Assembly (NCBI GenBank): GCA_015068245.1
Contig: SVKU01000006.1
Location: 38,818-102,817 of the forward strand
Length of the DNA stretch: 64,000 nucleotides
Direction of reading: 5' to 3'
From: Oscillospiraceae bacterium
GTDB lineage: Bacteria > Bacillota > Clostridia > Oscillospirales > Oscillospiraceae
This document shows positions 44,217 to 52,764 of this stretch, in pieces. Positions within the stretch are counted from its first letter, which is position 1, and each line of letters begins with the position of its first letter. A program made the translations under genes and the position numbers. The notes below the pieces were generated by a model. That model searched no databases and was not told the origin of the DNA. It worked only from the letters and a program-made list of their open reading frames with translations.

Positions 44217-44849
44217 ATGCCAGAAATAGTAATTCTGATATTCGAACTTATAGGAACCGTGTCTTTTGCGGCATCCGGAGCAATGACAGGCATAAAAAAG
44301 GGAATGGACACCTTTGGTGTGGCTATTCTTGGTCTGTGTACCGCTGTTGGTGGTGGTGCAATCCGAGATGTGGTGCTTGGCATTACTCCGCCAACCACCT
44401 TTGTCAACCCCGTATATGCGGTAGTTGCATTGCTTACTGCGGTGATGGTGTTCCTGCCCGGGTCACAGCGGTTTTTGAAGCGGAAAAGTCATATGTATGA
44501 CAGAGCCATGTTCCTGATGGATACTCTGGGACTGAGCATCTTTACTGTGGTCGGTATTCGGACTGCCATGCTGCAGGATGCGGCCTATGGTGTGTTTCTG
44601 CTTATATTTGTGGGCGTTATCACCGGCGTGGGCGGAGGAATTCTCCGTGACGTGCTGGCAGGCAACACGCCGTATGTGTTCGTCAAGCATTTTTATGCCT
44701 GTGCGTCCATCATAGGGGCGGTGTTGTGCATACTGCTTTGGAACTTGACCGGGCAGACAATTGCAATGACTGTGGGGGCCACAGCTATAGTTGGACTCAG
44801 ATTCTTTGCTGCCCACTACAAATGGAGCCTGCCGAAAGCAAATATATGA
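44217..44849 (+). CDS. UPF0126/TRIC-type membrane protein
   Basis: 210 residues, seven hydrophobic segments, built as two repeats. Each repeat carries the family glycine motif (AVGGGAIRDVVLG and GVGGGILRDVLAG). This is the YicG/YadS family, structural homologues of trimeric intracellular cation channels. Start preceded by CGGAGA, 19 bp after tex and probably co-transcribed; a strong terminator follows. Confidence 0.92.
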   Translation: MPEIVILIFELIGTVSFAASGAMTGIKKGMDTFGVAILGLCTAVGGGAIRDVVLGITPPTTFVNPVYAVVALLTAVMVFLPGSQRFLKRKSHMYDRAMFLMDTLGLSIFTVVGIRTAMLQDAAYGVFLLIFVGVITGVGGGILRDVLAGNTPYVFVKHFYACASIIGAVLCILLWNLTGQTIAMTVGATAIVGLRFFAAHYKWSLPKANI

Positions 44850-44852
44850 AAA

Positions 44853-44886
44853 ATCCCCGGCTGTGGATAACACAGCCGGGGATTCT
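44853..44886 (+). terminator. Intrinsic terminator after the TRIC-type gene
   Basis: ATCCCCGGCTGTG-gataa-CACAGCCGGGGAT, followed by a T-containing tail. Confidence 0.85.
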
Positions 44887-44920
44887 GATGTTTTTCCTGT
44901 TCGACAAAAACAACAATGGT

Positions 44921-44950
44921 TTGACAAGTTGTGTTATGTGATGATATAAT
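44921..44950 (+). promoter_or_regulatory. Strong promoter of the E2-like gene
   Basis: TTGACA (44921-44926), 18 bp, TATAAT (44945-44950) with TG extension. Confidence 0.8.
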
Positions 44951-44988
44951 TAAAAAAATTTAAACAAACTGTGAACAGGAGGAGCATA

Positions 44989-45864
44989 ATGCCTTATAAA
45001 AAAAGAATTGGCGACCGTGCTGACGGACGCAAGCTGCGCTCTCTTTCTCCTATGACTTTTATAATTCCATACATTATGAAAAACCGTGTCGGAGCTTCCA
45101 ACTATATCAGCGACAGTATAGACGTTGAACCGATGGAGGCATACATTCGGGAAAAACGCAAACAGGGGCTGAAGAACTTCGGCATTATGCACGTGCTTAT
45201 AGCATCGTATGTCCGTGCCTGCTCTCAGCTGCCCTACTTAAACCGTTTCATAGGCGGCCAGCGGATTTTCACCCGCAGCAAGGTTATCGTGAATATGGTC
45301 ATAAAGAAAGACATGAATCGCGAATCTCCGGATACCTGCATGAAATACACATTTGAGCCTGACGCAACGGCAGATGAAGTGTACACGCAGATCCAGAACG
45401 CCATAGAGGGCTACCGTGAAAAGCAGGGGAACAGTGCATTCGACAAGCTGGCAGGTGCGCTGAACTACATACCCGGGCTGGTTTTGAAGTTTGTGGTCTG
45501 GTTTTTGATGCTGCTGGACTATTTTGGGCTGCTGCCTCAGTTTCTTATCAACCTAAGCCCGTTCCATGGGTCCATGTTTATAACCTCCATGGGTTCCCTT
45601 GGTATTCCGCCTATATATCATCACCTTTATGATTTTGGCAACGTGCCTGTATTCCTGGCGTTTGGCGCAAAGCGTAAGGCTTATGAAATGGATAAAGACG
45701 GTAATATGGTAACGAAAAGATATCTTGATTATACTTATGTTCTGGACGAGCGTATCTGCGATGGTTACTGCTATGCTTCCGCACTGAAGCTCATGCGTGC
45801 GCTTTATAAAAATCCCTGGCAGCTGGACGAAAGACCGGAGCAGATAGTTGAGGACGTTTATTAA
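44989..45864 (+). CDS. 2-oxoacid dehydrogenase E2-like acyltransferase domain protein (catalytic His replaced)
   Basis: 291 residues from ATG 44989 after GGAGG. The whole protein is one CAT/E2-type acyltransferase domain: RKLRSLSPMTFIIPYIMKNR at the start, a two-strand core, MFITSMGSLGIPPIYHHLYDFGNVPVFLAFG, and DERICDGYCYASAL near the C-terminus. In true E2 and CAT enzymes this last motif is HxxxDG; here the His position is Glu (DERICDG), so normal acyl transfer is doubtful. No lipoyl or E1-binding domain and no dehydrogenase genes nearby. A membrane-like hydrophobic stretch (VLKFVVWFLMLLDYFGLLPQFL) sits in the middle. Role unknown. Confidence 0.82.
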   Translation: MPYKKRIGDRADGRKLRSLSPMTFIIPYIMKNRVGASNYISDSIDVEPMEAYIREKRKQGLKNFGIMHVLIASYVRACSQLPYLNRFIGGQRIFTRSKVIVNMVIKKDMNRESPDTCMKYTFEPDATADEVYTQIQNAIEGYREKQGNSAFDKLAGALNYIPGLVLKFVVWFLMLLDYFGLLPQFLINLSPFHGSMFITSMGSLGIPPIYHHLYDFGNVPVFLAFGAKRKAYEMDKDGNMVTKRYLDYTYVLDERICDGYCYASALKLMRALYKNPWQLDERPEQIVEDVY

Positions 45865-45906
45865 ATTAATAATTAATATCCGGTGCCTTGATGGCCACCA
45901 ACAAGT

Positions 45907-45937
45907 AAAAACCGCTGCCTATTTGGCAGCGGTTTTT
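45907..45937 (-). terminator. Terminator of the exonuclease gene
   Basis: AAAAACCGCTGCC-tattt-complement, perfect 13-bp arms with a T-run in both directions; it covers the stop codon of the minus-strand gene and also closes the plus-strand E2-like gene. Confidence 0.88.
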
Positions 45938-46866
45938 GCTTTCTTTGCTTTTTTTTCATTCAGTCTTGCCAAATACATCTTCTCGGCATCATCGTTGGCG
46001 CGGTAGACTGTTTTCCACGCTTTAAGGGTCTTGCCCCGGGAAAAGCGAACCTGCACAAGGAATTTTCCGTGCTCGGCACACTCGGCAAGGGTGATGTATT
46101 TGTTGGTGGTCTGGTGGGTGAAAGCCTTGGACAGCATTTTTTCGCCGCAATCGGGACAGTTGGTCAAACGCACTCGGCTGTCGCGCAAGGCGTCCAGCTT
46201 GCTCTCAAAACCGTCGAACATCTGGTTTTTTACGCTCACAGCACTGCTGGTAAACCGATGCTCAGCCAGATTCGGGTATGTGGCGATGCCTGTTTCCAAG
46301 TCAAGCTCTTCGCAGACAAGGGCGGTGTAGTAAGCATCGTTCAAGGCGTTGTGCAGGGGCAGACATTGGTCGATGTTGAAATGCTCGGCTGCAAACGCCA
46401 GGGATTTCTGCCCGGAATTGCCAGTCTGACGGTTGAATATAAGCTGCAGGTCGTACCAGTGGGTCATCCATTGGATCTCCATGCCGTAAAAGTCGAGGTT
46501 CTGGCGGAGAACAGAGGTATCGTCCGGCCCCCAGGTCAGGAACACGGCATCGTCACCGCACCAGCGGCGGAATTCCCGAATGACTTCCGCAAAGCCGGGA
46601 CCTTCCTCCAGCTCGCTTTCTGTAAGGTGAGTTATCTTTCTGACCCTGTCCATCAGCTTGCGGTAGTATCTGGGCTTGACCACGGTGGTAAAGGTATCCA
46701 GTGGGGCAAGATTGTCGGGACTCAGCTTGACTGCTCCTATCTGGATTATTTCGTTGGTAAGTCTGTCTCCCACCTTGCGGTAGGCAGAGCTTTCTCTGGA
46801 CTGGGGTTGGTTCCATTCCAGATCATACACGATATAACTGCTAACGTTCAAAGATTCATCAATCAT
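45919..46866 (-). CDS. DEDDh-type 3'-5' exonuclease with C-terminal zinc-finger-like segment
   Basis: 315 residues. Residues 10-190 form an RNase T/DNA polymerase III epsilon fold: motif I YDLEWNQ (D-x-E), motif II TWGPDDTSVL, motif III HNALNDAYYTA (H-x4-D). A C-terminal CPDCGEK...C..H segment (residues 238-268) suggests a zinc finger, and the last 40 residues are Lys/Ala-rich. Such proteins are often annotated as inhibitor of KinA pathway homologues or as stand-alone exonucleases. Monocistronic. Confidence 0.9.
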   Translation of the reverse strand: MIDESLNVSSYIVYDLEWNQPQSRESSAYRKVGDRLTNEIIQIGAVKLSPDNLAPLDTFTTVVKPRYYRKLMDRVRKITHLTESELEEGPGFAEVIREFRRWCGDDAVFLTWGPDDTSVLRQNLDFYGMEIQWMTHWYDLQLIFNRQTGNSGQKSLAFAAEHFNIDQCLPLHNALNDAYYTALVCEELDLETGIATYPNLAEHRFTSSAVSVKNQMFDGFESKLDALRDSRVRLTNCPDCGEKMLSKAFTHQTTNKYITLAECAEHGKFLVQVRFSRGKTLKAWKTVYRANDDAEKMYLARLNEKKAKKAKTAAK

Positions 46867-46940
46867 TTCTCTTTAGAATTTGGCATACCGATATATTCTA
46901 TCATTATACTGTGTATGTGTCAAATACAAAAACGGATAGA

Positions 46941-46989
46941 AAGGCTGTCACCCATCTGCAGAAATTGCTCCCGGATGGATGACAGCCTT
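46941..46989 (-). terminator. Hairpin terminator of the GH3 gene
   Basis: AAGGCTGTCA and TGACAGCCTT arms extended by CCCATC/GATGGA-type pairing; one mismatch. Confidence 0.65.
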
Positions 46990-46994
46990 AACTT

Positions 46995-49520
46995 CTACTG
47001 TTTTACATATCTGTCAAAAGCTGCGGTAGTCATTATATATCCCAACAGGTGGCAGGCACAGCTTTCAAGGGTTTCACGGCTGAGCTTTCCTGCCGCAAGA
47101 TTGTCCAGAACAAATTGCACCTGACCGTCAAAACCGGGCATCAGTACGTCGTTGCCGGATTCGAGAGTCGCCACAGTGTGGATGCTGTCACCCTCCCAGT
47201 CGGTTACAACAAATCCGTCAAAACCCCATTCACCCCTCAGAACATCGGTGTTGAGGTCACGTCGTGCAGCCGTATAGGTGCCGTTGAGAGCAGTATAAGC
47301 GGTCATCATACTGTGTGGCTTGCCTTTTCTGACTGCAATCTCAAATCCGCGGAGATACATTTCCCGCAGAACACGCTCGGATATTATGCTGTCGTTGCCG
47401 TCCCAGCGGCTGGTCTCCTGATTGTTGGCTGCAAAATGCTTGGGACAGGTGGTGATATGGTGCTTCTGGGAACCGATGATAATGGCAGCAGCCATCTCTC
47501 CGGTGAGCAAAGGGTCTTCGGAGAAATACTCATAGTTTCTGCCGCAAAGGGGATTTCGATGGAGGTTAAGTGACGGAGCCAACCACACGTCTATGTGGTT
47601 TTCCTCGCATTCGGCGCCCATAGCCTGACCCATAAGCTCGGTAAGCTCAAGGTTCCAGCTGCAGGCTATCAACTGAGCGGTGGGGAAGCCGATCTTATTT
47701 CTCTTATATCGCGCACCAACGCCTGCGGGACCGTCTGACATGGCGATGGAGGGAATTCCAAGGCGGGAAACGGTAGCTGTCTGACCGGCAGCGCCGCTTA
47801 TAATGTCGCTGAGCGGTTCAAGAATCGGTTTGCCGAAATCCATCATGGGTGGAGGAGCATCTCCGCCGCCGTCTTTCATGGTTACCACAGCATCCATATG
47901 GGGAGCAACACCGGTTTTGGAGCCAATAAGCAGGCAGACAATCTCAATGTCTGTAAGCTGCTTCACAAATTCACCCATGGAAACCTTGCCGTCTTTGACA
48001 TCTTTCAGCTGCCATTGTCCCTTGCCGGGAGCAGGTATGTCGAATGCGTATTTTGGCTGCTTTTTGGTGCCGTGCTTTTCCGCACCGTCATAACGGATGG
48101 GAGGTGCAACCGGATAAGTTGCCTCACGGTCGTGTTTGGACATTTCCACCAACGGACGGGTGTGGGTCAGAGCAAAGTGGTTGCTGAGCTGCTCCAAAAC
48201 AGTGAGATTGTTAATACGGAAAGACGCAAACGCTTTGCGGTCATGACTGTTTTCGCCGACGAAAAGGGTGTAATCACCGGGCTGAAGTATGTAGGCGGCC
48301 ATGTCTTCGCTGTATGAGGCAAAGTTCTTCAGGGGGATGGAGAATTCCAGCGTTTGCTTTTCCTTAGAAGGAAGAAGCTCTGTTTTTGCAAAGGCTGCCA
48401 GCTCACAGTCAGGACGTTCCAAGAGAGGCTCGGAGCCTTTGAAGTATATCTGAACCACATGTTTGCCGGCAACGAGACCGGTGTTGGTAACGGTAACAGA
48501 GAAGTTTACGCAGTCATCTTTCAGTTCAGCCTCAGAACATCCGGTATTGAATTTGGTATAGGACAGGCCGTATCCAAAGGGGTATTTCACAGGCACCCCA
48601 TAGGTTTCAAAATACCTATAGCCAACATAAAGCCCTTCCTGATACTCGGTATACCGGCGGTTGTTCAACGGACGGCGAATGGTTTTGCCCAAAGGTACTT
48701 CCTCATCGTTTCCTCTGCCTCCCCAATAGGGGATCTGGTTCTCATCACCGGTATAAAGCTCAACGCCGTCTGCCCATGAGCCAAAGTTGACAGAGGAGGG
48801 AAGGTCTTCCCACAGTATGGGGAAGGTGTCTGCCAGTTTGCCGGACGGACATACGTTACCGGAAAGGATGTCTGCCACGGCGGAGGCACCTTCCATGCCC
48901 GGTAGCCATGATACCAGAACTGCGTCCGGTTTGAAGAAATCTATCCATGTAACATCCATTACGGTGGGAATGTTTGCAATAACGATAAGTTTTTTAAACG
49001 CTTTGCGCAGGTCGGTCATCAGCTGCATCTCGGATTCGGACAGAAACCAGTCACCTTCTGTCAGCGTACGGTCACGACCTTCACCGGCTATACGGGAAAA
49101 TGCGTAAACGGCGGTGGAGCAGTGTTCTGCAGCGGCTGCAATGGCATCAACAGAGATGGGGAGTTCCTTAATGGTGTTCATTCTGGCGTGCATGGGTTCA
49201 GGCGGTTTTTTTGCCTCTTCTTCTGCATGGTCCAGATAAATTTTGCGGATATCCCGGTTAAGAACAAAACCGACGTGTTCCAAACCCTCGGGAAGCCCAA
49301 CAGCGTAGTTGCCGTAAACAGCACCCGAACCGGAACCTACTGTAAGAAACTCCAGCTGAGTAACACCGAACAGCGCAATATCCCCGGCTGCCATGGGCAG
49401 AACGCCGTTGTTTTCAAGAAGAACCATGCCTTCTTCTGCCATTTTGCGGGCAACGGCAATGCGTTGCTGTTCCTGTGGAGTATAAGCATCAAAGCCTTTT
49501 CCGTAAACTGGTTTGCGCAT
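46995..49520 (-). CDS. Glycoside hydrolase family 3 enzyme with swapped domain order (beta-glucosidase-like)
   Basis: 841 residues, cytoplasmic (no signal). The domain order is reversed from most GH3 enzymes. The alpha/beta sandwich (GH3 C domain, EEGMVLLENNGVLPM) comes first at residues 20-300, then a fibronectin-III-like domain (VSVTVTNTGLVAGKHVVQIY-type wording, here FSVTVTNTGLVAGKHVVQIY) near 350-430. The TIM barrel follows at 530-830: GIPSIAMSDGPAGVG, CPKHFAANNQE, and GFDGFVVTDWEGD, where Asp near 771 is the nucleophile. The same swapped order is known from Ruminococcus and Butyrivibrio beta-glucosidases. Likely hydrolyses imported beta-glucosides. Own promoter. Confidence 0.92.
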   Translation of the reverse strand: MRKPVYGKGFDAYTPQEQQRIAVARKMAEEGMVLLENNGVLPMAAGDIALFGVTQLEFLTVGSGSGAVYGNYAVGLPEGLEHVGFVLNRDIRKIYLDHAEEEAKKPPEPMHARMNTIKELPISVDAIAAAAEHCSTAVYAFSRIAGEGRDRTLTEGDWFLSESEMQLMTDLRKAFKKLIVIANIPTVMDVTWIDFFKPDAVLVSWLPGMEGASAVADILSGNVCPSGKLADTFPILWEDLPSSVNFGSWADGVELYTGDENQIPYWGGRGNDEEVPLGKTIRRPLNNRRYTEYQEGLYVGYRYFETYGVPVKYPFGYGLSYTKFNTGCSEAELKDDCVNFSVTVTNTGLVAGKHVVQIYFKGSEPLLERPDCELAAFAKTELLPSKEKQTLEFSIPLKNFASYSEDMAAYILQPGDYTLFVGENSHDRKAFASFRINNLTVLEQLSNHFALTHTRPLVEMSKHDREATYPVAPPIRYDGAEKHGTKKQPKYAFDIPAPGKGQWQLKDVKDGKVSMGEFVKQLTDIEIVCLLIGSKTGVAPHMDAVVTMKDGGGDAPPPMMDFGKPILEPLSDIISGAAGQTATVSRLGIPSIAMSDGPAGVGARYKRNKIGFPTAQLIACSWNLELTELMGQAMGAECEENHIDVWLAPSLNLHRNPLCGRNYEYFSEDPLLTGEMAAAIIIGSQKHHITTCPKHFAANNQETSRWDGNDSIISERVLREMYLRGFEIAVRKGKPHSMMTAYTALNGTYTAARRDLNTDVLRGEWGFDGFVVTDWEGDSIHTVATLESGNDVLMPGFDGQVQFVLDNLAAGKLSRETLESCACHLLGYIMTTAAFDRYVKQ

Positions 49521-49563
49521 AGTATTTTCCTTTCCTTGTGATTTGTGATATTATTGTGGTGAA

Positions 49564-49592
49564 ATTATATTTTATTTCGGAATCTAAATCAA
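49564..49592 (-). promoter_or_regulatory. Promoter of the GH3 gene
   Basis: Minus strand TTGATT (49592-49587), 17 bp, TATAAT (49569-49564). Confidence 0.7.
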
Positions 49593-49651
49593 TAGACTTT
49601 GATAAAAATGAATTCTAAGGTTCTGTTTTGATAGAAAGATGGGGGAAAAAC

Positions 49652-50380
49652 GTGGACAGACAGCGGTTTTTGCGGGCTATGGAAACGGCCGAAATTGGCG
49701 GCAACAGTATCGGCACCCTGAACGAAAGCCCTCTTCACGCAGTGCTAAAGCTGTATTGCGAACCGAGATCTGAGCTGCACGAAGTGGACATTGGCGGCTA
49801 TGTGGCAGACATTGCCAATGAAACGGGGTACATTGAGATACAGACACGGAACTTTGCTGCCATGAAAAAGAAACTTTCCGGACTGCTTGACCAAAGCGTT
49901 GTAACGCTGGTATACCCAGTGGCAGGTATTAAGTGGGTCCTGTGGATAGACACCGAAACCGGAGAGATAACACCACGGCGCAAAAGCCCCAAAAAGTGGC
50001 AGCCTGCGGATGTGTTTTACGAGCTATATCGGATAAGGGAACTGATCGACCACCCGAACTTCAGGTTAAAAGTAGTGGTGCTGGAGCTGGAGGAATACAA
50101 GTATCTGGACGGTTGGGATAAAAGCAAAAAACGAAATGCCACCCGAGCCACCCGTGTACCGATTGACATTCTTGATGAAATAGATGTGACCTGTCCCGAA
50201 GAACTGACCCTGCTGCTGCCGGAGCTGCCAAAGCAGTTCACCACAGCTGATGTGGCAAAATCGGGCAGCATCAGCGACAGCGGCGCACAGAAAGCCGTGA
50301 AAATGTTGACTGACATGGGTGTTGCCGAAAGAGTTGGCAAACGGGGAAGACGGTATTTATATGAAATTAGGGAACAGTAG
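49652..50380 (+). CDS. Nuclease-fold-like protein with C-terminal winged helix (function unknown)
   Basis: 242 residues from GTG 49652, 6 nt after GGGGG; an upstream TTG at 49628 lacks a ribosome site. N-terminal part: after two helices, ELHEVDIGGYVADIANETGYIEIQT looks like the acidic-strand/ExQ core of PD-(D/E)xK nucleases, and VTLVYPVAGIKWVLWID follows. Residues about 195-242 form a winged helix (FTTADVAKSGSISDSGAQKAVKMLTDMGVAERVGKRGRRYLYEI). I do not recognise a named family with certainty. It could be a repair or defence nuclease or a sensor protein; it is divergent from GH3 and monocistronic. Confidence 0.75.
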   Translation: MDRQRFLRAMETAEIGGNSIGTLNESPLHAVLKLYCEPRSELHEVDIGGYVADIANETGYIEIQTRNFAAMKKKLSGLLDQSVVTLVYPVAGIKWVLWIDTETGEITPRRKSPKKWQPADVFYELYRIRELIDHPNFRLKVVVLELEEYKYLDGWDKSKKRNATRATRVPIDILDEIDVTCPEELTLLLPELPKQFTTADVAKSGSISDSGAQKAVKMLTDMGVAERVGKRGRRYLYEIREQ

Positions 50381-50458
50381 TCAGGGGTCAGGGGTCAGCA
50401 GATAACGTGGGCTGGCTTAACACTCTGATCCCTGCTCCCTGAAGCCTGACCCCTCAAG
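50381..50458. repeat. AGGGGTC/CTGACCCC inverted heptamer repeats
   Basis: Tandem TCAGGGGTCAGGGGTCAG near 50383 and inverted CCTGACCCCTC near 50445 with CTGATCCCTGCTCCCTG between. Related wording at 52700-52735. Confidence 0.5.
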
Positions 50459-50459
50459 C

Positions 50460-50493
50460 AAAAAAAGTTGCCGCAATTGCGGCAACTTTTTTT
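50460..50493 (-). terminator. Bidirectional terminator
   Basis: A7-GTTGCCGCAATTGCGGCAAC-T7: a fully palindromic 34-bp terminator between convergent genes. Confidence 0.92.
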
Positions 50494-50498
50494 GCTTG

Positions 50499-52616
50499 TT
50501 ATATCAACATCGCAGCCTTGTGGCCTGCGTAAACGGCACTCTTGACGTTACTGACCTTGGTCAGGTCGCCAACCTTGAACACCACGGGAGCGGATTTTTC
50601 AAACTGCTTTGCCACGTCTTCTCTGGGCTTTCTGCCGCCGGAGATGACAACATCATCACATTTAATGGTGCGCAGCTCATAAACAGGAGGTTCTTCCTTT
50701 GCGGGAGGTCCTCCGAAGGGACCGCCGGGACCACCGGGACCACCGGGACCGCCGGGTCCACCGGGACCGCCGGGACCACCGGGTCCGCCATCTCCTCCGG
50801 GAGGAGGTCCCATATGCATTTTGATTTTGGTGTCCTCGTCGTCCATGGAGCCAAACATACCAAAGGCGGGAGCCTGAGGAGGATTGGTGCGGACATTGAG
50901 AACAACGCAGCCGTCACCGATCTTTTCGGTGGAAGCAAAGTCTATGTAAGAGAAGTTGGGATTTTCGGTGAAGGCCTCTTCTTCCAGACGCTGAGTGTGC
51001 ATATCGCCGGAGAGGCTGACTCTGCTTCTGGTGACCATGGTCACCTTGTGGCCCTTGCGGGAAAGGTACAGGGCTGCGTCACGGCCTGTCCAGCTGCCGC
51101 CGATGACCACTACGTTTTTGCCCAGTTTTTCTTCGCAGAAGAAAACGTCTTCCGCCAGATGGACGTTTTTACCCTCTGCGCCCTCGACAGGGATGGACTG
51201 GGGCTCGGAACCCACAGCCACGATAACAGCGTCGTATTTGCCGGAGATCATATCTGCTGTGGCTTCAACGCCCAGCTTGAACTCAACACCGGTTTCGCTG
51301 CACTTGCGGATAAGATAGTCGAGGAAATCTTTCAGGGGCCATTTGTACTCAGCCACAACAGCGGCTTTGACCTGACCGCCCAAGGAATCGGACTTTTCAA
51401 ACAGGGTGACCTTGTGACCTCGCTGTGCTGCGGAATATGCAGCCTGCAGACCGGCAGGGCCGCCGCCGATGATGGCAACGGTTTTGGGAGAGGTTTCTGA
51501 GGGGAAATTGTTCAGTCGTCCGCTTCTGGGGTTGACGGCACAGGTGTGCAGACCGTGGCAGCCGTTGCACATGATGCAGGGGATGACTTCGCTGCCCTGA
51601 CCTGCTTTCAGCTTTTCGTAGTATTCGTCGTCAGCGATGAACTGACGTGCCATGGCAAACAGGTCGCTCTTACCTTCTTCGAGGAAGCGTTCCATATCGT
51701 CGGGATTGCCGAAACCGCCTACGGGAGCGCAAAGAGCTTTGATACCACGCTTTTTGTAAGCTGCGGCGTAATCAAGGTTGGAGGGATGACCCTTTTCCAT
51801 ATTCATACCGTTGACGTGGGTGGCAGAACCGTCGATACCGCGGATCTGGATAATATCCACGCAGTCTTCGATTGCCTGGCAGAAGTCAAGGAAGCCTTCA
51901 AGGTCGTAGCCCGGTTCTTCTTCGATGGCAGAGATCTGAGCTTCGATGAGGAAATCCTCGCCGCAGGCTTCTTTGATGCGGGTAAAGACCTCTCTTGCCA
52001 GGGTTGCACGTTCAGCCATGGTGCTGCCGCCGTACTTGTCGGTACGCTGGTTGAACACAGGGGACATGGAGGTGGCAAGAATAGAGCTGCGGTAGGACAT
52101 ATAGAAGGTAGCCATGTCAAAGCCCATGTCCTTGAAATCCTTTGCACGGAACACAAATTCGTCTATGAGCTTTTCCAGACCTTCGGCAGAGATGCCGGGC
52201 TTGTTGCGGAAAACAGCGGTGTTGTAGTCGCCCTTCTTGGGGATCTCGTCCCAGTTGGGGCAGTCGGAAATACCCACATCGGTGGGCTCAATGTCCATCA
52301 TGGATGCGGAAGCCAAAGTGCCGTGTTCGTGGACAGCTTTGCAGATCTCCTCAAAGCCCTTGCGTACTTCGGGGTCGCGAACGTCCAGACCGGTGCCGTC
52401 CATGTGACCGTTGTTCTGGTTCAAATTGTGATGGGGATAGTCGGGCATTGCCACAGTAACGGTAGCCGCACCGTTTTTTGCCATGTAAACGTAGAATTCC
52501 TTTGCCTGCTCAATGGTAAAGCCCTGCAGTGCACACTTGGAGCCGATGAGTCGGTTTTTCAGCGTCACATTGCCGATCTTTACGGGAGAAAGCAGCAGCT
52601 TATATTTGTCAGACAT
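50499..52616 (-). CDS. OYE/dienoyl-CoA reductase-type flavin oxidoreductase with internal Gly-Gly-Pro tract
   Basis: 705 residues. FMN barrel at the N-terminus (PVKIGNVTLKNRLIGSKCA; SPVFNQRTDKYGG), cysteine cluster CIMCNGCHGLHTC near 347 with a shorter last loop (5 residues against 11-12 in the other three), and an FAD/NAD module from VAIIGGGPAGLQAA. Residues about 602-637 are low complexity: PPPGGDGGPGGP continuing as seven GGP units, then FGGPPAKEEPP. The barrel motif that reads H-x-A-Y in the three relatives is Y-M-S-Y here. Promoter overlaps a 13-bp inverted repeat, so it is probably regulated alone. Substrate unknown. Confidence 0.92.
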   Translation of the reverse strand: MSDKYKLLLSPVKIGNVTLKNRLIGSKCALQGFTIEQAKEFYVYMAKNGAATVTVAMPDYPHHNLNQNNGHMDGTGLDVRDPEVRKGFEEICKAVHEHGTLASASMMDIEPTDVGISDCPNWDEIPKKGDYNTAVFRNKPGISAEGLEKLIDEFVFRAKDFKDMGFDMATFYMSYRSSILATSMSPVFNQRTDKYGGSTMAERATLAREVFTRIKEACGEDFLIEAQISAIEEEPGYDLEGFLDFCQAIEDCVDIIQIRGIDGSATHVNGMNMEKGHPSNLDYAAAYKKRGIKALCAPVGGFGNPDDMERFLEEGKSDLFAMARQFIADDEYYEKLKAGQGSEVIPCIMCNGCHGLHTCAVNPRSGRLNNFPSETSPKTVAIIGGGPAGLQAAYSAAQRGHKVTLFEKSDSLGGQVKAAVVAEYKWPLKDFLDYLIRKCSETGVEFKLGVEATADMISGKYDAVIVAVGSEPQSIPVEGAEGKNVHLAEDVFFCEEKLGKNVVVIGGSWTGRDAALYLSRKGHKVTMVTRSRVSLSGDMHTQRLEEEAFTENPNFSYIDFASTEKIGDGCVVLNVRTNPPQAPAFGMFGSMDDEDTKIKMHMGPPPGGDGGPGGPGGPGGPGGPGGPGGPGGPFGGPPAKEEPPVYELRTIKCDDVVISGGRKPREDVAKQFEKSAPVVFKVGDLTKVSNVKSAVYAGHKAAMLI
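50704..50811. repeat. In-frame 9-bp minisatellite encoding Gly-Gly-Pro
   Basis: About seven tandem 9-bp units (plus-strand consensus GGACCGCCG / GGACCACCG) flanked by related GGTCCTCC sequence, inside the reductase coding region. Units differ at third positions, so the tract is not a single recent slippage product. Confidence 0.85.
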
Positions 52617-52637
52617 TTATTTTCCTCCAGTATTTTC

Positions 52638-52676
52638 AAAAGTGGTATAACAGCTGAGAGCTATTATACCACTTTT
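52638..52676. promoter_or_regulatory. Operator-like inverted repeat over the reductase promoter
   Basis: AAAAGTGGTATAA (52638-52650), 13-bp spacer, TTATACCACTTTT (52664-52676): perfect 13-bp arms. The far arm includes the -10, so this is a DNA-level site rather than a leader hairpin. Confidence 0.72.
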
Positions 52677-52691
52677 GTTCGTATGCGTAAA
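52663..52691 (-). promoter_or_regulatory. Promoter of the OYE-type reductase at 50499
   Basis: Minus strand TTTACG (52691-52686), 17 bp, TATAAT (52668-52663). Confidence 0.68.
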
Positions 52692-52764
52692 GATTAAAAT
52701 AAGGGGGCAGGAATCAGGGGTCAGGGGGCAGTAGAGGGCGAGCTTTGACAACCTGTGCGTTGCC

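Noticed and set aside
50704..50811. Short regular repeats resembling a CRISPR array
   Set aside because: Units are 9 bp, contiguous and in-frame with Gly-Gly-Pro; there are no spacers or cas genes.
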